Positions 37,859 to 47,815 are shown, counted from the stretch's first letter. The stretch: 64,000 nt of DNA from Pseudomonas cerasi (GCF_900074915.1 NZ_LT222319.1:4125001-4189000), one strand, 5' to 3'. Numbers and translations are program-made. Notes: generated from the sequence alone by a model not told the origin.

Positions 37859-40075
37859 TCAGGTAATGCTGGCCAGCAGCTCGCGCGCCATGCGCTGATG
37901 CTCTTCGTCGGACTCGTCAATGACTTGCTGGAGGATTTCACGGGCCGATTCGAGATCGCCGTCCTCAATCAGCACCTGCGCCTGATTGATCTGGCTGAGG
38001 GGCGGTTCTTCCAGATCCAGCAGGTCGAAATCGGCGTCATCGTTCATGAAGCTGTCGAGGAAATCATCACTCAGACCGTCGGCGGCAGAAGGCGCAATGA
38101 CCTCGACAGGCTCCACGATTTCGGGCTCGGAAAAATCACTGAGGAACTGTTCGTCCGAGAGCTCGAAGACTTCCGGCAGCTGGGTCAGGTCCGATGAAAA
38201 ACCGGGGTCGACTTCAGCGGGCGCTGGCGCAGCGGCAGGCTTGGCACGCGGCGGCGGGCTGTCGAACGGGTCGACCAGATCCCAGTCGGCGTCCATCGAC
38301 AGGTCATCCAGGTTCAACTGGAACTCGTCGGTATGCTGTGGATTCAGCGCCGCAGCGGCGCTTTCATCCAGCTGCGCGGCGGGTTTTGGCTCAGGCTCGG
38401 GCTGCAGATAGAGCGCAGGCTCGGGTTCGGATTTGTCGAACGACAATGTGCTGGCCGCCACTGTGACAGCCGGGACGACCGCCGCCACGGGAGCGACCTC
38501 GGCAGCCTTGAGCTGTGGGAAGCGATCACGAATATCCTGAATGGTCTGCGGGTCGACACCATGCTCCAGCGCGGCCTGTTCTTCACGAACGAAACCGCTG
38601 CCATCGCCCTGCTCCGCCAGCAACTCCAGCAGGCGGATGCGAATGTCATCACGCTCGGGCTGGGTTTCCAGGGCGCTGCGCAGAATGCCCATCGCCTCGG
38701 TGAAGCGTCCGTAGGCGATGTAAATGCTCACGCCATCCAGCGCATCCGGAGCAGAGCCTGGCGAGCGTTGCGCTGGCGACGGTTTGGCCGGTGCCGGTGA
38801 CGGGGTCTGCACCACGGGTTGCGGCGCCACCGCAGGAACTTCGAACACAGGAAGCATGGCGGCCTGCGCGGGCTTGATCAATGGGTCGTCCGGGGTAACG
38901 GCGGGCGCTGCTGAGTCCTTGCGCTGCTGACGTCGTTTCGAATAAGCAAACGCCACCAGCAGAAGCACGATCAATACGGCAGCGAGCAGTATCGGCAGGC
39001 TCAGGAATGAGTCGTCACCCGATGCAGCAACAGGCTGAGCAGGAGTGGCCGGTGCAGCCGCAGGTGTTGCAGGTGCAGGCGTGGCTGTTGCAGGTGCAGA
39101 TGCAGATGGGGTGGCAGCGGATTGCGCGGCGGCCAGATCGCTGCGCAAGGCGATGATCTGTTTGTCCTTGCCGCTCATCTGCTCTTGCAGTTCCTGAGTC
39201 TGAGCCTTGAGCGCCTCCAGCGACTGAGCCAATTGCTGGTTTTCGATGGCCGCAGCCGACAACTGCTCGGCGGTACGCTGCAATTCAGCAGGTTTTGGCG
39301 ACGGCGCCGCAGCGCTTGCGGCAGGCGCTGCGGCGGTTGGCAATACGGCTGCGTCCGGCAGCAACAGGTCCTGGCCGACTTTAAGCGCAGAACCGGCGCC
39401 TGCGGCAAATACCTGTGGGTTGAGCGAACGAATACCGTCGGCCAGCTGGCTTGCCGACACCTTATTGCCCGGCCCCTGCAAGCGGCTGGCGATACCATTG
39501 AGCGTGTCGCCACTGGCGACCGTATAGTGTTTGCCCTGCACGGCCGCCGGTGGCGCGACCGGCATGCGGCTTTCCGAAGCGGAGGTGGCCGAGCGCTGCT
39601 GGTTGCGACTGCGCGTGGCGGCCAGACCTTGTGCCGAAGTGGCAGGATCAAGCAACACCGTATATTCGTGCAGCAAATCGCCATTCGGCCGCGCCAACTG
39701 GACGAGAAAACTCAAGTAGGGTTCGGTAACCGGCTTGCTGGAAACCACCCGGATCACGCCGCGGTCACCGCGCAGTACCGGCGTGAAGCGCAGGTCATTG
39801 AGAAAGAACACACGTTCTATACCCGCCTTGGCGAACGCTTCAGGCGATGCGAGCCGGGCGATCACGTCTTCATTGCTCAGACCGCCGGTTTCCAGCAACT
39901 GGATCTCGGCATTCAATGGCTGGTTGAGCGCCGAGTGCAGGGTGATTTCACCCAGGCCCAACGCAGACGCCAGCGTAGAGCAGGTCAGCAACGAGACCGC
40001 CAGCACGCCCTTGCCCAACGCCATGCGCGCCCTGCGACCTGCACCTTCGACAGCAGCCAGTGAACTCTTCAGCAT
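37859..40075 (-). CDS. fimV: FimV-like cell-pole/peptidoglycan-binding hub protein
   Basis: The product is about 738 residues from MLKSSLAAVEGAGRR. A signal sequence (AVSLLTCSTLASA) precedes the FimV N-terminal domain (LGEITLHSALNQPLNAEIQL ... YLSFLVQLARPNGDLLHEYT). A LysM module follows (HYTVASGDTLNGIASRL), then a coiled coil (~270-315), an Ala/Pro-rich linker, and one transmembrane helix (LAAVLIVLLLVAFAYSKRRQ). The cytoplasmic part is acidic and ends with the conserved FimV C-terminal motif NQAQVLIEDGDLESAREILQ. FimV organises type IV pilus assembly and polar signalling. This one is shorter than typical FimV proteins, so it could be a paralogue. A MarR-type gene lies upstream on the same strand. 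Confidence 0.8.
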   Translation of the reverse strand: MLKSSLAAVEGAGRRARMALGKGVLAVSLLTCSTLASALGLGEITLHSALNQPLNAEIQLLETGGLSNEDVIARLASPEAFAKAGIERVFFLNDLRFTPVLRGDRGVIRVVSSKPVTEPYLSFLVQLARPNGDLLHEYTVLLDPATSAQGLAATRSRNQQRSATSASESRMPVAPPAAVQGKHYTVASGDTLNGIASRLQGPGNKVSASQLADGIRSLNPQVFAAGAGSALKVGQDLLLPDAAVLPTAAAPAASAAAPSPKPAELQRTAEQLSAAAIENQQLAQSLEALKAQTQELQEQMSGKDKQIIALRSDLAAAQSAATPSASAPATATPAPATPAAAPATPAQPVAASGDDSFLSLPILLAAVLIVLLLVAFAYSKRRQQRKDSAAPAVTPDDPLIKPAQAAMLPVFEVPAVAPQPVVQTPSPAPAKPSPAQRSPGSAPDALDGVSIYIAYGRFTEAMGILRSALETQPERDDIRIRLLELLAEQGDGSGFVREEQAALEHGVDPQTIQDIRDRFPQLKAAEVAPVAAVVPAVTVAASTLSFDKSEPEPALYLQPEPEPKPAAQLDESAAAALNPQHTDEFQLNLDDLSMDADWDLVDPFDSPPPRAKPAAAPAPAEVDPGFSSDLTQLPEVFELSDEQFLSDFSEPEIVEPVEVIAPSAADGLSDDFLDSFMNDDADFDLLDLEEPPLSQINQAQVLIEDGDLESAREILQQVIDESDEEHQRMARELLASIT

Positions 40076-40170
40076 GCGAACCCTTATGGAAACCACGGCA
40101 GGCTTCTCACGTAATCAGATGGACGTCAGTATCCGTTGAACGATTATGGTTGAGAATGCGCAGCTTCGTC

Positions 40171-40605
40171 TCAGGATCTTTCCAGATTGGCGAGAATCTG
40201 CGAATGCACGCGCATGCTGACGCGCAAATCCTCTTCGCTCACGCCCTCGAACAGCTCGATGCGCAAGACATTGGCGATGTTTTCAATTTTTTCGATCAGG
40301 GGCAATGCCGTGTCACTGAGCAGGATCTTCTTCGCACGTCGATCCTCGAGCACCGCCTGACGCTGAACCAGGCCCTGTTTTTCAAGACTGTCGAGCAAAC
40401 GCGCCAGGGTGGGGCCTTCTACGCCTACGCTTTGCGCCAGCTCGCGCTGGGTGGGCGGTTCGGCGAAGCGCGCGAGGTGCAGCAGGACCAGCCAGCGAGC
40501 CTGAGACAGGCCAAGATCGGCCAGCCTGCGATCCAGCTCGGCACGCCAGCCTCGCGTGAGGTGTCCGAGTTGCATCCCGAAACGATGTTCATCAGTCATT
40601 GGCAT
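40171..40605 (-). CDS. MarR/SlyA-family transcriptional regulator
   Basis: The 144-residue protein has a winged helix-turn-helix: LSQARWLVLLHLARFAEPPT, QRELAQSVGVEGPTLARLLD as the recognition region, and wing VLEDRRAKKILLS with the conserved D-x-R. Terminal helices form the dimerisation domain. MarR/SlyA proteins are dimeric repressors or counter-silencers that respond to phenolics or oxidants. It lies 95 bases upstream of the fimV-like gene and downstream of recQ on the same strand. A direct regulatory link is not demonstrated. The usual self-regulating palindromic operator was not obvious. Confidence 0.85.
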   Translation of the reverse strand: MPMTDEHRFGMQLGHLTRGWRAELDRRLADLGLSQARWLVLLHLARFAEPPTQRELAQSVGVEGPTLARLLDSLEKQGLVQRQAVLEDRRAKKILLSDTALPLIEKIENIANVLRIELFEGVSEEDLRVSMRVHSQILANLERS

Positions 40606-40698
40606 AAGGAAACTCGTGATTCAAACTAATTATTAGCGAGCTAAGCATGGTCCTTATGTTCAAGCAAGCACGGGACGGTGACGCTCCGCCGCACGCTG

Positions 40699-42828
40699 TT
40701 ATACCTCAAACTCCGATTGCAGCGCTGCACGCACGCAATACAGCACGCCCTCAGGCACCCGCCCGGCGAACTGCTCGGCAATCGCCGACACCGGCGGCAG
40801 TTCTCCTTCGCCATCGAGAAAAGCGTCCTGCACCTCACCCAGCAGGTCCTCCGGCAAGTCCAGCGCCTGCTCGATGGATAACTGCTGCTTGCCGATGGCC
40901 TCGGCCAGCAGGGTGTAGACATTCTTTTCCGAGCACTGCAACTGCCCGGCGATCTGCGTCGGCGTCATGCCCGCGCGCGCCAGGCTGATCAGTTCGTGAC
41001 GCACATCGGCGACCACGCGTGGAGCCTCGGCCTTGCCACTGAGCACTTCAAGAAAGACTTCGCCATAACGCTCCAGCTTGCGCGCACCGACGCCGCTGAC
41101 CTTGGCCATCTCGGCCATTGATCCGGGCTTGCTGCGCAGCATTTCCAGCAGGGTCGAGTCCGGGAAAATAACGTAAGGCGGGACGCCGTGCTCTTCGGCC
41201 AGCTTGCGGCGCAAGGCACGCAGGGCTTCCCACTGCTCGCGCTCTTCGCCACGCACCAGTTGACTGGCCGGGCTGCCGGAGCTGCTTCGCGACGTGGTTT
41301 GTGGTTTGAGGTCCTTGCGCAGTTCCAAAGAAACTTCGCCACGTAGCAGAGGGCGGCACGTCTCGCTGAGGCGCAGGCCGCCATAGCCTTCAAGGTCGAT
41401 GTCCGCCAGACCACGCGCAACCAGCTGGCGGAACAGCGAGCGCCACTCGGCCTCGGTGCGCGCCTTGCCCACCCCGAATACCGACAGGTGCTGATGGCCG
41501 AAGCTCTCTACCTTGTCGTTGGACTTGCCGAGCAGCACGTCGACCAGATGACCGACGCCATAGCGCTGGCCGGTTCGGTAGATGGCCGACAGCGCCTGAC
41601 GCGCAGGTTCGGTGGCATCCCAGGTCTGCACGCCATCGACGCAGTTGTCGCAATGGCCGCACGGGTTGGGCATGTCTTCGTCGAAATAGGCCAGCAGGGT
41701 CTGCCGACGGCAACGGGTTTCTTCGCACAGGGCCAGCATGGCATCGAGCTTGTGCTGCTCCAATCGCTTGTGGCGCTCGTCGCCTTCGGAGTTCTGCAGC
41801 ATCTGCTTGAGCATCAGCACGTCTTGCAGACCGTAGGCCATCCAGGCATCGGCGGGCAGACCGTCACGCCCTGCCCGGCCGGTTTCCTGGTAATAAGCCT
41901 CAAGCGATTTGGGCAGGTCCATGTGCGCCACGAAGCGCACGTTGGGCTTGTCGATGCCCATGCCGAACGCGATGGTGGCGACCATGATCAGCCCTTCCTC
42001 GTTAAGGAAGCGCTTCTGGTTGGCCGCCCGGGTTTCGGACGGCAGACCGGCATGATAAGGCAACGCAGGGTAGCCGTTTTCACTGAGGAAGACGGCGACC
42101 TCATCGACTTTCTTGCGCGACAGGCAATAGACGATACCGGCATCGCTGCGGCGCTCGGAAAGGAAAGCCAGCAGCTGTTTGCGCGGCTGTTCCTTGGGCA
42201 CGATGCGATAGAAGATGTTGGGCCGGTCGAAGCTGGACAGAAAGCGCTCGGCGTTCTGCAGGTGCAGACGCGTGACGATTTCCTCCCGGGTGCGCTTGTC
42301 GGCGGTGGCGGTCAGCGCGATGCGCGGTACATCCGGAAACAGCTCGGCCAGTTGCCCCAGTTGCAGGTACTCAGGGCGGAAGTCATGGCCCCATTGCGAC
42401 ACGCAGTGCGCTTCGTCGATGGCAAACAGGGCGATCTTGAGGTTTTGCAGGAATGACAGCATGCGTGGCTGGACCAGACGCTCCGGGGCGAGGTACAGCA
42501 TTTTGACTTCGCCCAGACGAATGCGATTGGCCAGGTCACGCTGCTGCTCGGCGCTGAGGGTCGAGTTGAGTGCAGCGGCCGACACGCCCAGTTCATCCAG
42601 CGTCGCAACCTGGTCGTCCATCAGCGCGATGAGTGGCGACACAACCACGCACAGCCCGTCACGCAACAGCCCCGGCACCTGAAAACACAGGGACTTGCCG
42701 CCACCGGTGGGCATCAGCACCAGCGCATCACCACCGCTGGCTACACGCTCAATAATGGCATCCTGGCGACCACGAAAGCTGTCGTAACCGAAGATGTCTT
42801 TAAGTACGCGTTGTGCCTGCTCAAGCAT
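40699..42828 (-). CDS. recQ: ATP-dependent DNA helicase RecQ
   Basis: From MLEQAQRVLKDIFGYDSFRG the protein is 709 residues, a full-length RecQ. It has motif 0 (GYDSFRGRQ), motif I (LMPTGGGKSLCFQVP), motif II (AIDEAHCVSQWGHDFRP), motif III (LTATA), motif V (VATIAFGMGIDKPNVRFV) and motif VI (YYQETGRAGRDGLP). The RQC zinc cluster (RCRRQTLLAYF ... CGHCDNC) and a C-terminal HRDC domain are present. It is a 3'-5' helicase acting in RecF-pathway repair and fork processing. The ATG at 42828 follows a GGGG stretch and fits known RecQ N-termini better than the further-upstream frame start. Confidence 0.95.
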   Translation of the reverse strand: MLEQAQRVLKDIFGYDSFRGRQDAIIERVASGGDALVLMPTGGGKSLCFQVPGLLRDGLCVVVSPLIALMDDQVATLDELGVSAAALNSTLSAEQQRDLANRIRLGEVKMLYLAPERLVQPRMLSFLQNLKIALFAIDEAHCVSQWGHDFRPEYLQLGQLAELFPDVPRIALTATADKRTREEIVTRLHLQNAERFLSSFDRPNIFYRIVPKEQPRKQLLAFLSERRSDAGIVYCLSRKKVDEVAVFLSENGYPALPYHAGLPSETRAANQKRFLNEEGLIMVATIAFGMGIDKPNVRFVAHMDLPKSLEAYYQETGRAGRDGLPADAWMAYGLQDVLMLKQMLQNSEGDERHKRLEQHKLDAMLALCEETRCRRQTLLAYFDEDMPNPCGHCDNCVDGVQTWDATEPARQALSAIYRTGQRYGVGHLVDVLLGKSNDKVESFGHQHLSVFGVGKARTEAEWRSLFRQLVARGLADIDLEGYGGLRLSETCRPLLRGEVSLELRKDLKPQTTSRSSSGSPASQLVRGEEREQWEALRALRRKLAEEHGVPPYVIFPDSTLLEMLRSKPGSMAEMAKVSGVGARKLERYGEVFLEVLSGKAEAPRVVADVRHELISLARAGMTPTQIAGQLQCSEKNVYTLLAEAIGKQQLSIEQALDLPEDLLGEVQDAFLDGEGELPPVSAIAEQFAGRVPEGVLYCVRAALQSEFEV

Positions 42829-43006
42829 AAAAAAACCCCGGAATATCCTGCTGCACTGCAAAACGGAGGAGTATACCCGAGCGCTCGGGAGCAATGGATG
42901 ACTGGGACATGAGCAGTCGAAATTAACTGCAATTGGCCTGCGCGCTGGCGCCACGGACGCTCAGGGCCTAGAATCCAGCATCGTTTATTTTCAAGGTAGC
43001 GCTTCC

Positions 43007-43594
43007 ATGTCCTTCGCTGAGCAATTAACCCGCCTGCAAGTCTTCCTCGATGCAGATGAACTGCACGAAGAAGCACTGGACTACGTGGCCGCGCATGGCT
43101 ACCTGACCGCCTTGTCCATCTGCGCCGAAGAGGTGCCGGAGCGCGAGTGGATCGACGCACTGTTCTCCGAGCCGCCGCAATACTCCAGCGAAGCGCAACA
43201 GACAGAAGTCGAAGCGACGCTGATTGCCCTCAAGGCTCACATTGCCCGCCAATTGGCCTCGGACGAAGAGTTCGAGCTGCCGTGCGATCTGGACCTGGGC
43301 GACGACCCGGATGATTCCGATCTGCGCGGCTGGTGCATCGGCTTCATGGAAGGCGTTTTCCTGCGTGAAAACGCATGGTTCGAAAGTGCTGAAGAAGAAG
43401 TCAGTGAAATGCTCCTGCCGATCATGGTCGGTTCGGGTCTGTTCGACGAGCAGCCGGAGTTCGCCGACATCGCCCAGGACGCCAACCTGATGGACGACAT
43501 GATCGTGCAGATCCCCGAAGCGCTGACCGCCCTGTACCTGCTCTGCCAGGCACCCGACGAAAAGCCGGCGATCCTCAAGCCCCGCCATCACTGA
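43007..43594 (+). CDS. YecA/UPF0149-family protein
   Basis: This 195-residue acidic protein starts MSFAEQLTRLQVFLDADELH and contains the UPF0149 core (ALDYVAAHGYLTALSICAEE, LRGWCIGFMEGVFLRENAW, EEEVSEMLLPIMVGSGLF). It has no SEC-C zinc motif at the C-terminus, unlike longer YecA proteins. Function is unknown; family members are cytosolic. An AAGG-type ribosome-binding site precedes the ATG. The ybaN-like gene starts 10 bases after its stop, so the two probably form an operon. Confidence 0.85.
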   Translation: MSFAEQLTRLQVFLDADELHEEALDYVAAHGYLTALSICAEEVPEREWIDALFSEPPQYSSEAQQTEVEATLIALKAHIARQLASDEEFELPCDLDLGDDPDDSDLRGWCIGFMEGVFLRENAWFESAEEEVSEMLLPIMVGSGLFDEQPEFADIAQDANLMDDMIVQIPEALTALYLLCQAPDEKPAILKPRHH

Positions 43595-43604
43595 GTCGGC
43601 GCCT

Positions 43605-44018
43605 ATGGCGCAAGGCTCACCGCGCACCAGCCGGCACAGAGCGGTGCGCTATCTGCTTGTAGCGGTAGGCTGGCTGAGCGTGGTACTGGGCGTCGTCGGT
43701 ATTTTCCTGCCGGTGCTGCCCACCACGCCCTTTCTGCTGCTGGCCGCTGCCTGCTTCGCGCGCAGCTCTCCGCGCTTCTACGACTGGCTGGTCAACCACC
43801 CGAAGCTCGGCCCGTGGATTCGTGATTACCTCGAAGGCAACGGCATCCCGCTCAAGGGCAAGGTGTACGCCATCGGCCTGATGTGGCTCAGCATCAGCCT
43901 GTCCTGCTACCTGGTTCCTTCACTCTGGGCACGAGTCTTCATGCTGACCAGTGCAGTGCTGGTGACGATCTATACCCTCAGGCAGAAGACGCGAGCACCG
44001 GGCAGTTGCAAGAGGTAG
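43605..44018 (+). CDS. YbaN/DUF454-family inner-membrane protein
   Basis: The 137-residue protein has an arginine-rich N-terminus (RTSRHRAVRY), then hydrophobic segments LLVAVGWLSVVLGVVGIFLP, PTTPFLLLAAACFARSSPR and C-terminal helices. The cytoplasmic stretch FYDWLVNHPKLGPWIRDYLE is diagnostic of DUF454. It is probably a small inner-membrane protein of unknown function with about four membrane segments. The start lies 10 bases after the UPF0149 stop. The next gene is convergent, 38 bases away. Confidence 0.85.
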   Translation: MAQGSPRTSRHRAVRYLLVAVGWLSVVLGVVGIFLPVLPTTPFLLLAAACFARSSPRFYDWLVNHPKLGPWIRDYLEGNGIPLKGKVYAIGLMWLSISLSCYLVPSLWARVFMLTSAVLVTIYTLRQKTRAPGSCKR

Positions 44019-44056
44019 CGCCGAGCAAAGCCGACGCCACCGCAACACTCAGACCA

Positions 44057-45553
44057 TCATTTCTTCTTGTCCTTGTCGAAGGCCGCTTCCAGCGCTTCGT
44101 TGAGGGTGCGCAACACCTTGACCCTGGCCCAGCGCTTGTCGTTGGCCTCAATCAATGTCCACGGCGCGATTTCGGTGCTGGTGCGATCCACCATGTCGCC
44201 GACTGCCTGGCGGTAGTCAGGCCATTTCTTGCGGTTGCGCCAGTCGTCCTCGGTGATCTTGTAGCGCTTGAAAGGGATCTTTTCGCGCTCCTTGAAGCGT
44301 TCCAGCTGGGTCTGCTGATCGATGGCCAACCAGAACTTGACTACCACAACGCCTGCGTCGGTGAGCTGCTCTTCGAAGTCATTGATTTCCGAGTAGGCGC
44401 GCTTCCAGTCCGACTCGCTGCAAAAGCCCTCGACGCGCTCGACCAGCACACGGCCGTACCATGAACGGTCGAAAATAGTGAATTTGCCGCGCGCCGGTAT
44501 CTGCCGCCAGAAACGCCACAGATACGGTTGCGCGCGCTCGTCCTGGGTCGGCGCGGCGATCGGTACGATGGCGTATTGGCGCGGGTCCAGTGCCGCCGCA
44601 ACGCGACGGATCGCACCGCCCTTGCCTGCCGCATCGTTGCCTTCGAACACTACCAGCAGCGCGTGGCTTTTCATGCGCTTGTCGCGCATATTGCCGGACA
44701 GCCGCGCCTGCTCGGCAATCAACTGCTGCTGATAGTCGTCCTTGCTCAGGTTCAGGCTCAGGTCGAGGCTGTCGAGCAGCGTCAGCTCGTTACTGTGAAT
44801 CGCCAACGGCCCGACCGTCAGCGCAGCGGTCTCGGGCTCGGCCTTGTTCAGCGCGGCCTGCATGCCTTCCAGCAACAGGCGGCCGACGGTCAGGCTACGG
44901 TAGTTGGCGTCCACACCCTCGATCACATGCCAAGGGGCGTATTCGCGGCTGGTGCGACGCAGGACCCGCTCGCCGAAGCGCACGAACTTGTCGTAGGTTT
45001 TGGACTGCTGCCAGTCCAGCGGGCTGATGCGCCAGCTGTGCAGCGGGTCATCCTTGAGGGTCTTGAGGCGCAGCTTCATCTGTTTTTTGGACAGGTGAAA
45101 CCAGAACTTGAAGATCAGCGCGCCTTCATCGCAGAGCATCTTTTCCAATCGCTCGGCACCGCTGATGGCCTGATCGAGTACCGCGTCCTTGAAGCGACCA
45201 TGAACCCGGTCCTGGAGCATCTGGCTGTACCAGTTGCCGAAGAAAATACCCATGCGGCCCTTGGCCGGCAATTGCCGCCAGTAACGCCAGACGGGCGGGT
45301 GAGCGAGTTCTTCGTCGGTCTGCTGATCGAAGGTGCGCACCTCGATCAGGCGCGGGTCCATCCATTCGCTGAGCAGTTTGACGGTCTCGCCCTTGCCTGC
45401 GCCCTCTATGCCGTTGATCAATACGATGATCTGTCGACCGGCCTGCTCGTGCAGGTCTATCTGCGCTTCCAGCAACGCTTCACGCAGTTGCGGCAACGCT
45501 GCCTCGTACGTCTCATCGTAAATGGCATGACCGATTTCAGCGGATTCAAACAT
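44057..45553 (-). CDS. pap: Polyphosphate:AMP phosphotransferase (PPK2 class II)
   Basis: The 498-residue protein consists of two tandem PPK2 domains, as in the Pap enzyme that phosphorylates AMP to ADP using polyphosphate. The first domain has Walker A INGIEGAGKGET (~47-57) and lid-like WRYWRQLPAKGRMGIFFGNW. The second has VVFEGNDAAGKGGAIRRVAA and WRFWRQIPARGKFTIFDRSW, then YKITEDDWRNRKKW. In two-domain PPK2s the C-terminal domain is catalytic, and its conserved Asp, Lys and Arg residues are intact. It acts in the cytoplasm in nucleotide recycling under starvation. The lysine-rich tail (DKDKKK) and full length indicate an intact gene. Monocistronic. Confidence 0.93.
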   Translation of the reverse strand: MFESAEIGHAIYDETYEAALPQLREALLEAQIDLHEQAGRQIIVLINGIEGAGKGETVKLLSEWMDPRLIEVRTFDQQTDEELAHPPVWRYWRQLPAKGRMGIFFGNWYSQMLQDRVHGRFKDAVLDQAISGAERLEKMLCDEGALIFKFWFHLSKKQMKLRLKTLKDDPLHSWRISPLDWQQSKTYDKFVRFGERVLRRTSREYAPWHVIEGVDANYRSLTVGRLLLEGMQAALNKAEPETAALTVGPLAIHSNELTLLDSLDLSLNLSKDDYQQQLIAEQARLSGNMRDKRMKSHALLVVFEGNDAAGKGGAIRRVAAALDPRQYAIVPIAAPTQDERAQPYLWRFWRQIPARGKFTIFDRSWYGRVLVERVEGFCSESDWKRAYSEINDFEEQLTDAGVVVVKFWLAIDQQTQLERFKEREKIPFKRYKITEDDWRNRKKWPDYRQAVGDMVDRTSTEIAPWTLIEANDKRWARVKVLRTLNEALEAAFDKDKKK

Positions 45554-45701
45554 GCACAGCTCCTGATTGATGTTGGCTCAGAGAACGCCTGATGGAGATT
45601 GTGACCATTGATTGCAGGCATCGGTCAATCCGCACGTCCTTGATAGCACTTTTCTCTGCGCAGACGGCTAAAATGCCGCCACTGCCTCTGCCGAGCCCGA
45701 C

Positions 45702-47684
45702 ATGACCATTACCCGCCACGCCCAGATCGACTGGGACGAACACGGCAACCCGCGTTCCCGCGATTTTTCCGACGTGTACTTTTCCACCGAGTCCGGTCTG
45801 GACGAAACGCGCCATGTGTTTCTGGTGCAGAACGACCTGCGCCGACGCTTCACCGAATTGCCGGACGACGGCCGGTTGATCATTGGTGAAACCGGCTTCG
45901 GCACCGGGCTGAATTTCCTCTGTGCCTGGCAGTTGTTCGACGAGTGCGCGCCCGCCAATGCGCGCCTGCAGTTCGTCAGCGTCGAGAAATACCCGCTGAG
46001 CCGCGGCGACCTGCAGCGTGCCCTGGCGTTGTGGCCAGAGCTGTCGCCGTTCGCGGGTCAATTGCTCGATCAATATGTGGCTGTGCATGAAGGCTTTCAG
46101 CGTCTGGTGTTCGCTGGCGGCCGTGTAACCCTGACGCTGCTGATTGGCGATGCGCTGCAGATGCTGCCGCAACTGGACGGGCAGATGGACGCCTGGTTTC
46201 TCGACGGTTTTGCGCCAGCGAAAAACCCGGAAATGTGGACCCCCGAGCTGTTTGCCGAACTGGCGCGCCTGTCCACATTGAGCACCACGATTGGCACCTT
46301 CACCAGCACCGGCTGGGTGCGCCGCTCGCTGAATGCGGCAGGTTTCAAGATGAAGCGCGTGCCGGGTATCGGCCATAAATGGGAAGTGCTGCGCGGCACT
46401 TTTATCGCCTGGCCAGAGGACGTGGCGCACCCGCCTGCCGCCAAGCCCTGGTTCGCCCGCCCCGCGCCGATTGGCGGCGAGCGCAAAGCGCTGGTGATTG
46501 GCGCGGGGCTGGCCGGCTGCGCCACCGCGCAGAGTCTGGCGCAACGCGGTTGGCAGGTCAGCCTGCTGGAGCGCCACGCCGCACCGGCACAGGAAGCATC
46601 CGGCAACCCGCAGGGCGTGCTGTACCTGAAACTGTCGGCTCACGGTACAGCGCTGTCACAGTTGATCCTCAGTGGTTTCGGTCATACGCGAAGGCTGCTT
46701 GAACGCTTGCAGCGCGGAGTCGACTGGGACGCTTGCGGGGTGCTGCAACTGACCTTCGATGACAAGGAAGCGCTGCGTCAGAAACAGCTGGCCGATGCCT
46801 TCCCCGAATCACTCCTGCACCTGCTGGACCAGCCTGCGGCCGAAGCGCAGAGCGGCGTTGCGCTGAACAGTGGCGGGCTGTTTTACCCCGAAGGCGGCTG
46901 GGTTCATCCGCCTGCGCTGTGTCACGCACAGGCCGCGCACGCCAATATCCGTCTGATCGCTCATCAGCAGGCATTGGAGCTGAGACGCGTCGATGATCAG
47001 TGGCAGGTCTGGAGTGACGAACAGTTGATCGACAGTGCTCCGGTCGTGGTGCTGGCCGGGGCAGCTGATATCCAGCAGTTTTCGCAGAGCGCCGACTTAC
47101 CGCTCAAACGCATCCGCGGACAGATCACCCGTTTGCCGCAGACTCAGGCCAGCACGGCATTGCGCAGCGTGGTGTGCGCCGAGGGTTATGTGGCTCCGGC
47201 GCGTCTGGGCGAACATACGCTGGGTGCCAGTTTCGATTTCAACAGCACCGATCTGACGCCGAACCTGGCCGATCATCTGGACAATCTGGGGCTGTTGCGG
47301 GAGATCTCGGAAGACCTCACTTCGCGCCTTGGGGCCGCCGATTTGGCGCACGAGCAATTGCAGGGGCGCGCGGCGTTTCGCTGCACCAGCCCGGATTACC
47401 TGCCCATCGTCGGCCCACTGGCCGACCGCAAGGCGTTCATGCAGGCCTATGCCGCGCTGGGCAAGGACGCACGTCAGGTGCCGGACATCGCCTGCCCGTG
47501 GCTGGACGGCCTGTACGTCAACAGCGGCCACGGTTCGCGCGGGCTGATCACCGCGCCGCTGTGTGGCGAACTGATCGCCGCCTGGCTCGATAACGAACCC
47601 CTGCCCCTGCCACGCAGCGTGGCCGAGGCCTGTCACCCCAACCGCTTTGCCTTGCGCGGGCTGATTCGCGGCGGCGGGAAGTAG
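45702..47684 (+). CDS. mnmC: Bifunctional tRNA 5-methylaminomethyl-2-thiouridine biosynthesis protein MnmC
   Basis: The 660-residue fusion has an N-terminal SAM-dependent methyltransferase (~1-240) with motif I IIGETGFGTGLNFLCA, and the DUF752 signature MDAWFLDGFAPAKNPEMWTP. A C-terminal FAD-dependent oxidoreductase begins at ~262 with the dinucleotide-binding VIGAGLAGCATAQSLAQRGW and ends with GLYVNSGHGSRGLITAPLCG. It converts cmnm5s2U34 to mnm5s2U34 in tRNAs for Lys, Glu and Gln. Both domains are complete, and the length matches E. coli MnmC. The ATG at 45702 leads directly into the conserved MTITRHAQIDWDEHGNPRSR. Confidence 0.95.
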   Translation: MTITRHAQIDWDEHGNPRSRDFSDVYFSTESGLDETRHVFLVQNDLRRRFTELPDDGRLIIGETGFGTGLNFLCAWQLFDECAPANARLQFVSVEKYPLSRGDLQRALALWPELSPFAGQLLDQYVAVHEGFQRLVFAGGRVTLTLLIGDALQMLPQLDGQMDAWFLDGFAPAKNPEMWTPELFAELARLSTLSTTIGTFTSTGWVRRSLNAAGFKMKRVPGIGHKWEVLRGTFIAWPEDVAHPPAAKPWFARPAPIGGERKALVIGAGLAGCATAQSLAQRGWQVSLLERHAAPAQEASGNPQGVLYLKLSAHGTALSQLILSGFGHTRRLLERLQRGVDWDACGVLQLTFDDKEALRQKQLADAFPESLLHLLDQPAAEAQSGVALNSGGLFYPEGGWVHPPALCHAQAAHANIRLIAHQQALELRRVDDQWQVWSDEQLIDSAPVVVLAGAADIQQFSQSADLPLKRIRGQITRLPQTQASTALRSVVCAEGYVAPARLGEHTLGASFDFNSTDLTPNLADHLDNLGLLREISEDLTSRLGAADLAHEQLQGRAAFRCTSPDYLPIVGPLADRKAFMQAYAALGKDARQVPDIACPWLDGLYVNSGHGSRGLITAPLCGELIAAWLDNEPLPLPRSVAEACHPNRFALRGLIRGGGK

Positions 47685-47694
47685 CTTTATGATT

Positions 47695-47815
47695 GTCGTT
47701 CGGGAATGCTGGTCGCGACGCTCTGCGTAGCAAAGAGGACGCAGAGCGTCCTGAACGGCATGACGACGCGGAGCGTCGCACGATAGCTGATATCTGGTCG
47801 CGACGCGCTTGCGCT
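47695..47815. repeat. REP-like palindromic repeats
   Basis: Between mnmC and the ABC genes are GTCGCGACGCTCTGCGT, GAGGACGCAGAGCGTCCTGA and GACGACGCGGAGCGTCGCA units, each palindromic around GACGC(A/G)GAGCGTC. They match the cluster near 59 kb. Confidence 0.7.

Noticed and set aside
37859..42954. Several plus-strand ORFs of 150-320 codons opposite fimV and recQ
   Set aside because: They are shadows of fimV and recQ, which have unambiguous motifs on the minus strand.
45546..46643. Minus-strand 365-codon ORF over mnmC
   Set aside because: It is a shadow of mnmC, which shows full SAM and FAD motifs.
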